From Nephrocerus scutellatus (Eukaryota > Arthropoda > Insecta > Diptera > Pipunculidae): DNA of 64,000 nucleotides. Positions 55,803 through 64,000 of this stretch are shown in pieces. Numbering within the stretch: the stretch's first letter is position 1; each line of letters begins with the position of its first letter. Below the pieces are notes generated by a model, which saw only the letters and a program-made list of their open reading frames with translations, had not been told where the DNA came from and did not search any database. The stretch lies in contig OX352763.1 of the NCBI GenBank assembly GCA_947095585.1, positions 36,630,010-36,694,009 on the forward strand. Reading direction: 5' to 3'. Both the position numbers and the translations under genes were made by a program.

Positions 55803-56434
55803 GTGCTCGTTTTGTGGCAAAATCATCCACCAAATGCAGCAGCGGCAGCGAACAGCGCTGCTTACAAAGCACAGAGCTCATACTTTGCCGTGATCTGATG
55901 CGATATAGCGATATTTAAAAATTGTATATTGGGGTCCCCAAGGGGCCGATCGCTCCAAATTTTTACAAAAAGTGTTTTCCATCGAAGACACACATGTGTA
56001 CAAAATTTAAAGAAAATCGGGTAAATTTTGTAAAATATTTGTATGTGAGCCCCCCAACACCGGGGCCCGATCGCTCCAAATTTTTACAAAAAGTTTTTTC
56101 CATTGGGAACTTTTTTCATAAGATTTGTGTGGGTGCCCCCCCGACCCAGGGCCCGATCTCTCCAAAATCATTACAAAAAGTGTTTTCCATCGGAGATACA
56201 CATTTGTATAAAATTTTAAGAAAATCGGGTAAATTTTTCAAAATATTTGTATGGGAGCCCCCCGACCCCTAGGTCCGAGGGGCCTGAAATTTGTCACCGG
56301 AAATATACATGTGTGCAAAATTTCAATAAGACCGGGTTATGGGAAGTGGATCAAAAATTTATCGCAAGATTCCACGACAAACAAAGCCACAAATCCACAA
56401 ACACACGGGCACGCGAAGTTAATATAGAGAATTT
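55718..56434 (-). mobile_element. S element 7, reverse, longest reverse copy
   Basis: The reverse complement begins AAATTCTCTATATTAACTTC at 56434 and ends 'tagagaatttacaaga...atgggg' at 55718. It holds at least three GC-rich units of about 115-130 bp ('gggtcgggggg', 'ggccccgg.gttgg'), and a (CA)n run at 55771-55799 near the 3' end. The block next to that run is shared with S element 2, defining a subfamily. It abuts the Tigger relic. Confidence 0.78.
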
Positions 56435-56435
56435 A

Positions 56436-57445
56436 AAAATCAGCCTTTACTCTTCTTCTGAGGTTTATAAAGCCTAAACTCTCCTTTTCTTTGGTGGCGC
56501 TGGTGTAATATATTACTGTCCGAGTCACTAACAGAAAATTCATCAACGTTTCCCACTGGTACTGCATCACTAATTGAGATGTTGGATACATTTTCCACTT
56601 CGTTAATAACAGTTGATTTACTTTTGGATGGTACAAAATCAGCTATCAACATTTGCTTACTTTGGCGGGTCTTCTTATAAATTTCTTCATATTGATTAAG
56701 CGCATTTTTTATTGTTTTTTAAATTTCAATGCTCTTTCAGTATCAGGATCTCTGTCGAAAAAGTAAGTCTGTAGTTTTATCTACCTAGTCGGAGCCCTTC
56801 AGAAATTACTTTTCCAGAAAAATTTTCAACTGCATTGTTGTCATTGTCGGAACTGCTTTCTCCATTATCTTTGGGAACCTGATGTAGAACTAAATTCACA
56901 AGATCCGCATCTGAAATTTCCTCATCCTCACTTAACTCTTCAATATCTGGAATATCAAAATCAAAGACATCTGTTAATCAGTAGAGGTTTCAAAACACAA
57001 TCGCCCGACGCTTTACTACAATGAAGTGAAGTCACCCTATCTTTGGCCGCTTTAAAACCCCCGGACGATCTCTCAGTTTTTGACAAATAAGTTCTTTTAG
57101 GCATTTTTTTCCAGAATAAGCCTGTCTCATCGGCATTAAATACTTGGTCAGGAACGTAAGAGTTTTCTTCAATAATTTTCTTAAGTTTTGCCCTTTTTGA
57201 TCCCCTTTAAGTTGAACGTTATGTAGATTGTGTCTTTTTTTAAAGTTTTCGAACCATCCCTTGCTTGCACTAAATTCTGTAGTAGATGTGGCTTTCTTTT
57301 AAAGAGCTAAAAATGTTAAGCGCTTTGTTTCTAATCGAATTAGAATCCACCGGTATTTTTTTACTATTGTCCTCTATCCAAATTACTAGAGCTTTTTCTA
57401 GTGCTTCTATTATAACATCTGGCCTGTTTACTACCAATTAAGGCA
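56436..57445 (-). pseudogene. Tigger/pogo (CENP-B-like) transposase relic, reverse
   Basis: Minus-strand pieces in order: 'VIIEALEKALVIWIEDNSKK' at about 57430-57370, the CENP-B-type helix-turn-helix region; after frame breaks, 'VPDQVFNADETGLFWKKMP' near 57160-57100, which includes the first catalytic Asp of the DDE_1 domain; 'GGFKAAKDRVTSLHCSKASG' near 57060-57005. The core with the other catalytic residues is missing. The acidic C-terminal tail (SDADLVNLVLHQVPKDNGES near 56915-56850) and the final open part at 56652-56440 remain. The N-terminal start is absent. Inactive. Confidence 0.72.
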
Positions 57446-57454
57446 TTCCTTCAC

Positions 57455-59240
57455 AGGGCTGGTTTATTTCCTCTTTAGACTAAAAAATCCCTCTCTTTCT
57501 GCAAGCTGTTCATCTCGGCGAACTTGCAGCATCACGCTCTTTCTTCGTGTTCTCACCATTGCTTGAATGAGGTCAGTAGGATTGACTCGCTCTTCAAGTA
57601 GCTGTTCCAGCAAGCGCCTCCTGTCATTAAACCTCGCGCACTCTTCCAGTACGTATTCTGCGTTCTCTACACTGATCTTGCAGATGTCAGGTGACATCCT
57701 ACCTGTTATGACTACTGCTGCATCGGTGGAGACCGTCCGGAATGCAGAGCATATTCTGAGCGACGGCCGTCTGTACGTTGCTGTAACTACTTTCATGTAG
57801 CTGTCGCAAGAAGTCGCCGGGTGGTGCCTTATAGGAACCGCATACATTAATATCGAGGTATCGAGGAGGCGTATCCGACGATTTGCGTCTAATTGTTAAA
57901 ATGCCGTCGTACATCACACTCCATAGTAGCGGTCCAAGTACAGAGCCCTGTGGTACTCCTCCGGTGACTTTGTATTGCCTGGGGCCCTCTTCGGTGTCAT
58001 TCTGTCACTGAAGTAGCTCGCAATGATTCGTAGCAGATAGTCTGGTACCTGCAGTTTGGTTAAGGAAACCAGCGTTTTTCCCAAATTTGCAGAGTTGAAT
58101 GCATTTTTGACATCGAGTGTCACCACTGCGCAGTATTTCTTATCCCCGCCATTCCATCTCGCTCATGTGTATCTTTTCAAGCGGGCGCATATGATTCTTT
58201 CTAGCACATTTCCCGCTGAGTCCAGCATACATACACGTCGGTGCGACAACGGTTCCTCTGGTGACTTGTCAACTTTCGGAATGAGCACTAGTCGCTGACG
58301 CTTCCATCTTTGAGGAAATATTCCACCGTTAATGCACTTTGTGTACACCTTACTAAATATTTCAGCAGTTTTTATGACCACGTTATGAATACCATCCAGC
58401 CCTGTGTGTTTTTATTCTGATGGCTGCGTCTAGAATCTCTTTTTCAGTAAGCGGGGGGATATTTTCTTCGTTAGGCTGTGCTTCATGAAAAAAAGTTATT
58501 GGTTCATTCTGCGGAAAGAGGGCTTCCACTATCCTTAGCATATCTTGCGAATTTACCGGTGCTGTTGCAGAACTTCCTCTGACCTAGTTCATAACTATTT
58601 AGTAGGCGCCGCCCCAAGGGTTGTTCTGCACATCGTCGATAAGATCGCGGAAGGCTTGACTTTTGCTTTTCGCAAAGGCCTTTCGCAACTGTTTTGATTC
58701 GCCTTATAGGATTTGAGTTGTTCTTACTGTTCTCTGTCCTTTCTTCGCTGCTGTCTCCCACGCATCCGATGACATTTTACGCACAAGATAGCAATTGCAT
58801 CGTTCCACCAGTAGACTTGCGTCCTCCAGACCAGTCACATACTCTGACAAGACCGTCCATTATGTGTTTAACTTATTATTCCGCAATACCTTCCTTCCTT
58901 TCTACACTGTCTACTTTTTCCATGCTTTTAAGCATAAGAGCCAGAATTGACCTGTCCATTTCTCTGGTTTTCCAGCCAATACTTTGCACTTTCTGCCTTT
59001 GCACCTTTGCGGTGCGTGTACACATCCGCTACTTCCCAATCCATTAATTTCGAGAGTGCTTTGCTTGCAAACGTCTGGTTGACAATTGATCCTGCTCTTC
59101 CGTTGTCAAAAGTGTATGTAGTTCCTCTATTAAGAAGTATACCGTCCGTGCTAGCAAAAGCTTCCAGTAGTATTGCGCCTCTTTTGTTCGTTGGAGTGTT
59201 GTTTTACGGTCGCAAGGAACTACCACTCATCCAAATAGCT
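57455..59240 (-). mobile_element. R1-clade LINE fragment, reverse
   Basis: Minus-strand order: endonuclease-RT linker near 59226-58520, RT fingers at 58381-58163 ('FPQRWKRQRLVLIPK', 'RRVCMLDSAGNVLERII'), palm at 58126-57914 ('VTLDVKNAFNSANLG'), an 'LGPLLW'-like block near 57945, then a jump past the YADD segment (deleted near 57860) to the C-terminal region at 57847-57464 ('YMKVVTATYRRPSLRICSAF', 'AEYVLEECARFNDRRRLLEQ'). This C-terminal style is characteristic of R1-type LINEs. The flanks are not rDNA, so it is not an rDNA-targeted copy. Stops and the deletion inactivate it. Confidence 0.78.
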
Positions 59241-59249
59241 GCCTTTTTT

Positions 59250-59465
59250 AAATTCTCTATATTAACTTCACTTGCCGTGGCTGGCTGGCTGGCTGGCTGG
59301 CTGGCCAAATCTTGTGATCAATTTTTAACCCACTTCCTACAGCCCGATTTTATTGAAATTTTGCACACATGTATATCTCCCAAGACAACACTTTCTATTA
59401 AAATTTGAGGCCCCTCGGGCCGCGGGGTCGGGTGGCTCCCATACAAATATTTTACAAAATTTTAC
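59250..59465 (+). mobile_element. S element 8, 5' half
   Basis: AAATTCTCTATATTAACTTC after a T run, a (GGCT)n run at 59280-59304 and one GC-rich unit; it breaks off at about 59463, where jockey-type LINE sequence begins. Nearly the same as the first 215 bp of S element 2. Confidence 0.75.
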
Positions 59466-61370
59466 AGTTTGGAAACCAAGCAAAGTTCATTTCTTCACTC
59501 ATTCGTTAAAGGAAGATCACACAAGGAAGTTTGTTATTTACGGGCTAGACGAATCAGTATCATTAGAAACAGTTTCTGCTTAGCTACGTGAACTTGGAGC
59601 AACTCATTTCGATATTAAAATAACGAATATTAAAAGTTCCCGTTACTCACAACACTTCGCGAAACCCGCCAAATTGGGTATTTGTCGGTCAACTTCCAAC
59701 TATATTCAAATAAACATATTGATCCAACTCAATGTGCAAACTGCCTGGCGTTCGGGCATGGTGCTCGACATTGCTATCTCCATCCAAATGTGTTAAATGT
59801 GGAAAATCCCAGAAATCTCTGTTCTGCCCTGAAAATATAGTTCTTGATGACCCCAAATCAAAAATTCCCACAGAAAATGTTCGATGTGAGAATTGTAACG
59901 GTCAGCATACAGCCAACTATAACGCTTGTCAAAAGCGATTAGAATACCAATAGATCCGAATGAATGTAAATCAAAGGAATCGAAATCACTTCAAGAGTGA
60001 TATTGCCAAATTAAAAAGTTTTCGTCACGAGTACTATACCGTTGGTGACTTCAATGCCAAGCATAGATTTTGGAACTACAGAAGATCTAATGTAGCTGGC
60101 AAAATATTATTTGATAAAGCTGCAGAAGGGAACTTCGTTATTAAATTCTCTATATTAATTTCGCGTGCCCGTGTGTTTGTTTGTTTGTCGTGAAATCTTG
60201 CGATCAACTTTTAACCCACTTCCCAAAGTCCTATTTTATTGAAATTTTGCACATATGCATATCTCCGATGACAACACTATCTATTAAAATTTGGGGCCCC
60301 TCGGTCCTCCGGGTCGGGGGGCTCCCATACAAATATTTTACAAAATTTTACTCGATTTTCTTCAAATTTTATACACATGTGTATCTCTCATATACAACAC
60401 TTTTTGTAAAAAATTTGGAGACCCCAGGCCCGGGTTCGTGGGGCCCCATAACTTTTAGTAAAAAAATTAACCCGATTTTCTTCATATTTAATACACATGT
60501 GTATCTCCGATAGACAACACTTTTTGTAAAAAATTTGGAGACCCCGGGCCCCGGGGTCGTGGGGCCACAAAATTTAAAAAAAAAATTAGCCCGGTTTTCT
60601 TCAAATTTTAACACATACCCATCTCCTATTAGAGAATTTACATGAAAAATTGTAATTTTTATGGGTTGTTTTTTTTTCATCCTAAGTGAGTTCACTTACT
60701 TTCCTACTGATGTGAGAAAGAACCCATCCATTATTGATATTTGCCTAACAAATAGCTATCATTCCACCAGTGACTTCGATGTACACCGTCTAGGATCTGA
60801 TCACAATGGTGTTGTTTTTGAAATTTATCTTGATAATCGATTAAAATGCAACGATTTTCATAGTCGTCCATGTTTCAAGGAAGCCAGATGGGTTATTTAC
60901 CAGCATTTCATAAACACAAAACTAAAGGATAAGCCATTATATTTTCAAAGCGTTTCCTCGTCGGAAATCATCGAAAATATGATAAGCGACTTCACATCAA
61001 TAATAAAATGTGCTTGTAAATACTCTGTGCCCCAGAAGATATCGCAGCAATATGGTTTGATTTTGACACCAGAAATAGAAGATAAAATAAAATCCAGAGC
61101 TGTTATAGAAAGAAGATTTCAGAGATGTAACTAAAGCAGTATTTAAAGGGATTCACTTGCAAAAAGATATTAAAACAGATATTCAAAACTTGCGAAACAT
61201 TAATTGAAACCACAAATTATCTATAGTATGCCTATCAACAAACAATATAAAAGTCCATGGCATGTAAGCAAATTCCTGATGAGACGTGGTCAATACTTGC
61301 CAGTTTTAAAAAAGCATGATGTCATAGTAACTACACCTTTGGAAAAAGCTGAGCTATTAGCAAATAGATT
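59466..61370 (+). mobile_element. Jockey-type LINE: ORF1 with zinc knuckles, then endonuclease, split by S element 9
   Basis: ORF1 remnants: 'FVIYGLDESVSLETV' (59530-59575), 'LRELGATHFDIKITNIKSS', then three CCHC knuckles in one frame at 59732-59890 region (CANCLAFGHGARHC, CVKCGKSQKSLFC, CENCNGQHTANYNAC, read across two frames). ORF2 endonuclease: 'YYTVGDFNAKHRFWN' near 60030-60075, 'EGNFVI' at 60127-60142, then the S element. After it 'VRKNPSIIDICLTN' and 'LGSDHNGVVFEI' (catalytic SDH kept) at 60661-60840 and the linker to 61134 and 61204-61370. The RT is absent. The pre-RT linker frame is well preserved (157 codons open). Confidence 0.8.
60143..60676 (+). mobile_element. S element 9, full-length
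   Basis: The best complete copy (534 bp): AAATTCTCTATATTAATTTC start, a GTTT-type tetranucleotide run (60174-60188), then about three tandem units of ~120-128 bp, each with 'acacatgtgtatctc...acaac', 'tttttgtaaaaa.tttgga' and a GC-rich palindromic block (for example GGGCCCCGGGGTC at 60545-60557), ending 'cctattagagaatttacatga...atgggttgttttttt'. It splits the endonuclease of a jockey-type LINE. Confidence 0.8.
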
Positions 61371-61605
61371 ATGGAACCTTGTATTCGCAACGACCAAACT
61401 CTTACTTCCTGCCATCTCTATGACTCGATGTTGATTGTCATTAGTGTTCTCGTTTAAAATATAGGGGTCAGTTTACCGCCTTAATACTGGCTCTAGAACT
61501 ATTTTTGCGTTCATATCTCCCAGAATTATTTTCAGATCATACTGAAGAAAAGCATGGATTTCCCGTTCGATTGCTTTCAAGATGCAAAATTAGGATAGAC
61601 CGATC
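61371..61605 (-). mobile_element. RTE-like LINE fragment (copy 9), reverse, endonuclease part
   Basis: The plus strand 'cttgtattcgcaacgaccaaactcttactt...catctctatgactcg' is the reverse complement of 716-762 of copy 1. It continues to about 61600 ('ttcccgttcgattgctttcaa'). It interrupts the jockey-type LINE. Confidence 0.7.
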
Positions 61606-61848
61606 TAACTTACACAAATAACAAAAATGATAGTTCGAGTCCACATTGTTCTTTTAATTTAATGACTTCGGACGGGCTGACGGACAGGACTCAAAATATG
61701 AGTGTTATTATGTAATATTTTACATATGTCCTTAAACATGTGATATAAAAAAATTTGGTATATTTTATGACTTAATTGATGAAAAAAGGTAACCGGACGA
61801 TTCCACTAGCACATAGCCACTAGCATATATTTTGGTAAATCACTCGCG
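61606..61848. other. Spacer before the LTR element
   Basis: No feature recognised. Its last bases would hold the target duplication of the LTR element, which cannot be tested because the 3' LTR is outside the window. Confidence 0.4.
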
Positions 61849-62196
61849 AGTTATGTATACTTCAGCATCCCCAAACGAAGCATCCACAAAAGACCGATAT
61901 GACACGTTTCTGTCGGACGAAAATAGTTATCTCCACGAAACGTGTTGAATAACCATGTGACCAAGATAAGGAATAGCTGGGTGGTCTTAGGCAGTTCTTT
62001 GTCTTGTGCAAAAGCAAAAGCACAAAGTGCTGACTTATCATAATGACACGATATATATAAGTTACCATAGATTGTTTAAGGAGTGCTTTTTTCCGTTGAC
62101 CGTCAAGTCAACCACATCTATTATTGCTCTAAGTTTTTGAGTTGAGTTTTTTGAATAAAGTTTTTTTTTAATACTAAGCTCGGACACTTCTTTATT
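61849..62196 (+). mobile_element. 5' LTR of a gypsy/errantivirus-like retrotransposon
   Basis: The proposed LTR starts AGTTATGTATACTTCAG and ends '...cacttctttatt' directly before the primer binding site. Errantivirus LTRs often start AGTTA-like. Inside are a TATA-like 'gatatatataag' near 62049-62060 and AATAAA at 62154-62159 about 40 bases before the LTR end. The left boundary is inferred because the other LTR is not in the window. Confidence 0.6.
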
Positions 62197-62214
62197 TGGC
62201 GCAGTCGGTAGGAT
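62197..62214 (+). promoter_or_regulatory. Primer binding site (tRNA-Ser type)
   Basis: TGGCGCAGTCGGTAGGAT is the primer binding site known from the 17.6/297/ZAM-type gypsy elements of flies, which use tRNA-Ser. It follows the LTR end without a gap. Confidence 0.85.
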
Positions 62215-62500
62215 AACTCTAAAACGGGTTATCCAGTGATTCGAATATAATTTGTTAAAATAACGCAGTGAAATTAAAAGTACATATTTAAAATTTACTT
62301 AGTACCTGTGAAATCAAATTTAATAAAAAAATTTCTCATTACATCTAACTAGCTTATGGATATATCCAGCTAGAATAATAAAGTAGTGTGAAGAATAAGA
62401 AACAAAACACATCCAACGAGACAGTGAAAAAAAAAAAGAAATTAACTTTATGAAAAAAGACAAAACCGAATTCTACAACAACAATAGACAAGGATTGAAA

Positions 62501-63709
62501 ATGTCGACGACAGAGGAACTAACAGCGGAAATTCTTCGGAAGAATCAGCAACTGGAACAAATGTCATCAGCTTACCAGATACTGAAGCGTAGGGAGGTAA
62601 CTCGTGAGAATACTGAAAAAGTATTAAGAGAAGTGAAACATATGTCCACCTTCACCGGACATAGCGAAGTGACCATCAATTCATTTATTAGCAACGTGGA
62701 GTACTACTTATCAGGAGTCACCGATGAAGAATTACTAAAATGTATGGTGCGGACAATATACTACGAGAAGATCCAAGGAGAAGCCAAGAATACCATCATC
62801 AACTTACCACAACCAGACAATTGGACATCTATAAAAAGCGTACTCAAATTGCGGTACAAACCTGATGTAGAGCCATCAGACATATATCGAAGAATAACCA
62901 ACATACGTGCAAATAATGTAAGTGATTTAGCTATGGAGATTCAAAATTTAAAATATAAATCCGATGAATTAAGCGTTTATTATAAAGATGATAAAGGTAT
63001 AGACCTAAACAATGTAGATAGCATATTAGTAAATACAATAAAAGAAATGACACAGGGCGTACTCTTAGACAAAATATACGAACAGACGGACTTAGGAACG
63101 ATAGTTGCCATTATGAGAAATAGAAGATTTGAAGATTCCTGTATAAGAGAGGAATTTAAGAAATATAGGCATGCAAATAAAGAGAGTAAAAATAATAATA
63201 AACACAGTTATAGTTCTAAACATGAATATAAAAATAATTTGCCACATCAGTTAGAAAAAAATCAACGGCATGAAACAAACCGACCAACACACTATTACAG
63301 AAATTACCAGGGTCAAGAAACTAGACATTCAGGACAATATCGACAAGATCAGGGAATAAATTCTAGACAATACAGACAAAACTACCAAGGACAAGCTCGT
63401 TACAATTCGGAACAAAGACGAACATACCAACCAAGGATTCAAGGACACGATTCGGCACAGATTCGACAGAACTTCTCTAGAACCGAAGCAATGGAAGTAG
63501 ATAACATTGAGAGCAGAGGAGAGGTAAATAACTTACACCGACAACACCTCCGATCAGGAAACCTCAGCAGATATTCGGGCCAAAATCGCCTACAACAGAA
63601 TATGACCGAGCAAAGATCAAGAACGTCACCTTATAATCATAATAACAAAACTTTAGAAACAGACAAATATTCTTATGAAAGAAATACTTCCGAGTTTTTT
63701 ATCAACTAG
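62501..63709 (+). CDS. gag: Gag of a gypsy/errantivirus-like LTR retrotransposon
   Basis: The frame is open from 62450 to the TAG at 63707-63709. The Met at 62501 (MSTTEEL) has an A at -3 and is the likelier start; the Met at 62450 has a weak context. The N-terminal part (about residues 30-230) has the helical capsid-like build of this group ('FTGHSEVTINSFISNVEYYL', 'LKLRYKPDVEPSDIYRRIT'). The C-terminal third is rich in Gln, Arg, Asn and Tyr with repeated 'YRQNYQGQ'-type words and no CCHC knuckle, as usual for errantivirus Gag. It packages RNA in cytoplasmic particles. The frame has no defect, unlike every LINE in the window, which suggests a young insertion. Confidence 0.85.
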   Translation: MSTTEELTAEILRKNQQLEQMSSAYQILKRREVTRENTEKVLREVKHMSTFTGHSEVTINSFISNVEYYLSGVTDEELLKCMVRTIYYEKIQGEAKNTIINLPQPDNWTSIKSVLKLRYKPDVEPSDIYRRITNIRANNVSDLAMEIQNLKYKSDELSVYYKDDKGIDLNNVDSILVNTIKEMTQGVLLDKIYEQTDLGTIVAIMRNRRFEDSCIREEFKKYRHANKESKNNNKHSYSSKHEYKNNLPHQLEKNQRHETNRPTHYYRNYQGQETRHSGQYRQDQGINSRQYRQNYQGQARYNSEQRRTYQPRIQGHDSAQIRQNFSRTEAMEVDNIESRGEVNNLHRQHLRSGNLSRYSGQNRLQQNMTEQRSRTSPYNHNNKTLETDKYSYERNTSEFFIN

Positions 63710-64000
63710 CCTCGGAAGAACTCCCCATAATAGAAATAACCATAAACACAAAAAAATACTTAGCTCTAATAGACACAGGTTCGTCTCTCAGTATAATTGA
63801 TGATAAAATAAATACTTTTAAAATAGTAAGAATTAAGCCTATATATTATTCCACCATAAATGGAAAAGATTCCATCATATATGAAGCTCAAACACCTGCA
63901 CCAGATGAACTCAAGGCACCAGTAGGAGCACTTATTAAGTGGAAAGTTAAACAGTTACCAAATAGAAAATATCAGTTTATTATAGGTACGGATTTACTTA
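63700..64000 (+). CDS. pol: Start of Pol (protease), -1 frame, cut by window end
   Basis: The frame one base behind gag is open from the gag end to the window edge. It holds the retropepsin active site 'LIDTGSS' (Asp codon 63772-63774) and 'FIIGTDLL' at the very end, the conserved second half motif of the protease. The overlap includes GTTTTTTA at 63694-63701, a plausible -1 slippage run just before the gag stop. RT, RNase H, integrase and any env would lie beyond the window, so completeness cannot be judged. Confidence 0.82.

Noticed and set aside
57455..59240. rDNA-inserted R1 element
   Set aside because: Flanking sequence is transposon and spacer, not 28S rRNA.

Overview
The window is eukaryotic and almost certainly from a fly (Diptera), possibly a tephritid; the species call is weak. 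It shows AT-rich spacer, arthropod-type core promoter signals (TATA plus TCAGT initiator), an errantivirus-like LTR element primed by tRNA-Ser, DINE-1-like repeats, Tc1/mariner elements with TA targets, and many LINE families with short simple-repeat 3' tails. There is no bacterial or phage signature, no CRISPR array and no rRNA or tRNA gene that I can support.

Most of the sequence is layered transposon debris. RTE-like LINE fragments lie at 0.4-3.2, 7.9-8.5, 25.5-27.6, 32.4-35.2, 39.2-42.3 and 61.4-61.6 kb. A second LINE family (here LINE-B) has a long endonuclease-RT copy at 5.15-7.93 kb and six more fragments. Other LINEs are RT/RNase H types at 8.8-10.6, 16.0-17.6 and 49.3-49.8 kb, an R1-clade copy at 57.5-59.2 kb, a jockey-type element with zinc knuckles at 59.5-61.4 kb, and others at 13.3-15.0 and 47.4-48.9 kb. 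DNA elements include three Tc1/mariner relics, one Tigger/pogo relic, one short Helitron, a foldback element, and an inverted-repeat element spanning 13.2-18.1 kb that holds three younger insertions. A tRNA-derived SINE occurs seven times. A repeat I call 'S' (subterminal inverted repeats, internal GC-rich tandem units, insertion into T runs) occurs nine times and looks like a Helentron/DINE-1 relative.

The one convincing host gene is on the minus strand at 50.66-52.39 kb: a single-exon secreted mucin-like protein with cysteine-rich ends resembling peritrophin chitin-binding domains and a long Thr/Asp/Glu/Pro repeat, with a well-spaced TATA/initiator promoter. Two much weaker candidate host exons are at 30.73-30.99 kb and 39.73-40.01 kb. 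Three adjacent tandem arrays (periods 155, 118 and 53 bp) follow the gene's promoter side at 53.6-55.6 kb. A 1.06 kb, nearly identical tandem duplication lies at 33.0-35.1 kb.

The right edge (61.85-64.0 kb) holds the 5' end of a gypsy-like LTR retrotransposon: LTR, primer binding site, an intact gag and the start of pol in the -1 frame, cut by the window end. It is the youngest-looking autonomous element here. Family names rest on motif recognition; no database search was run.
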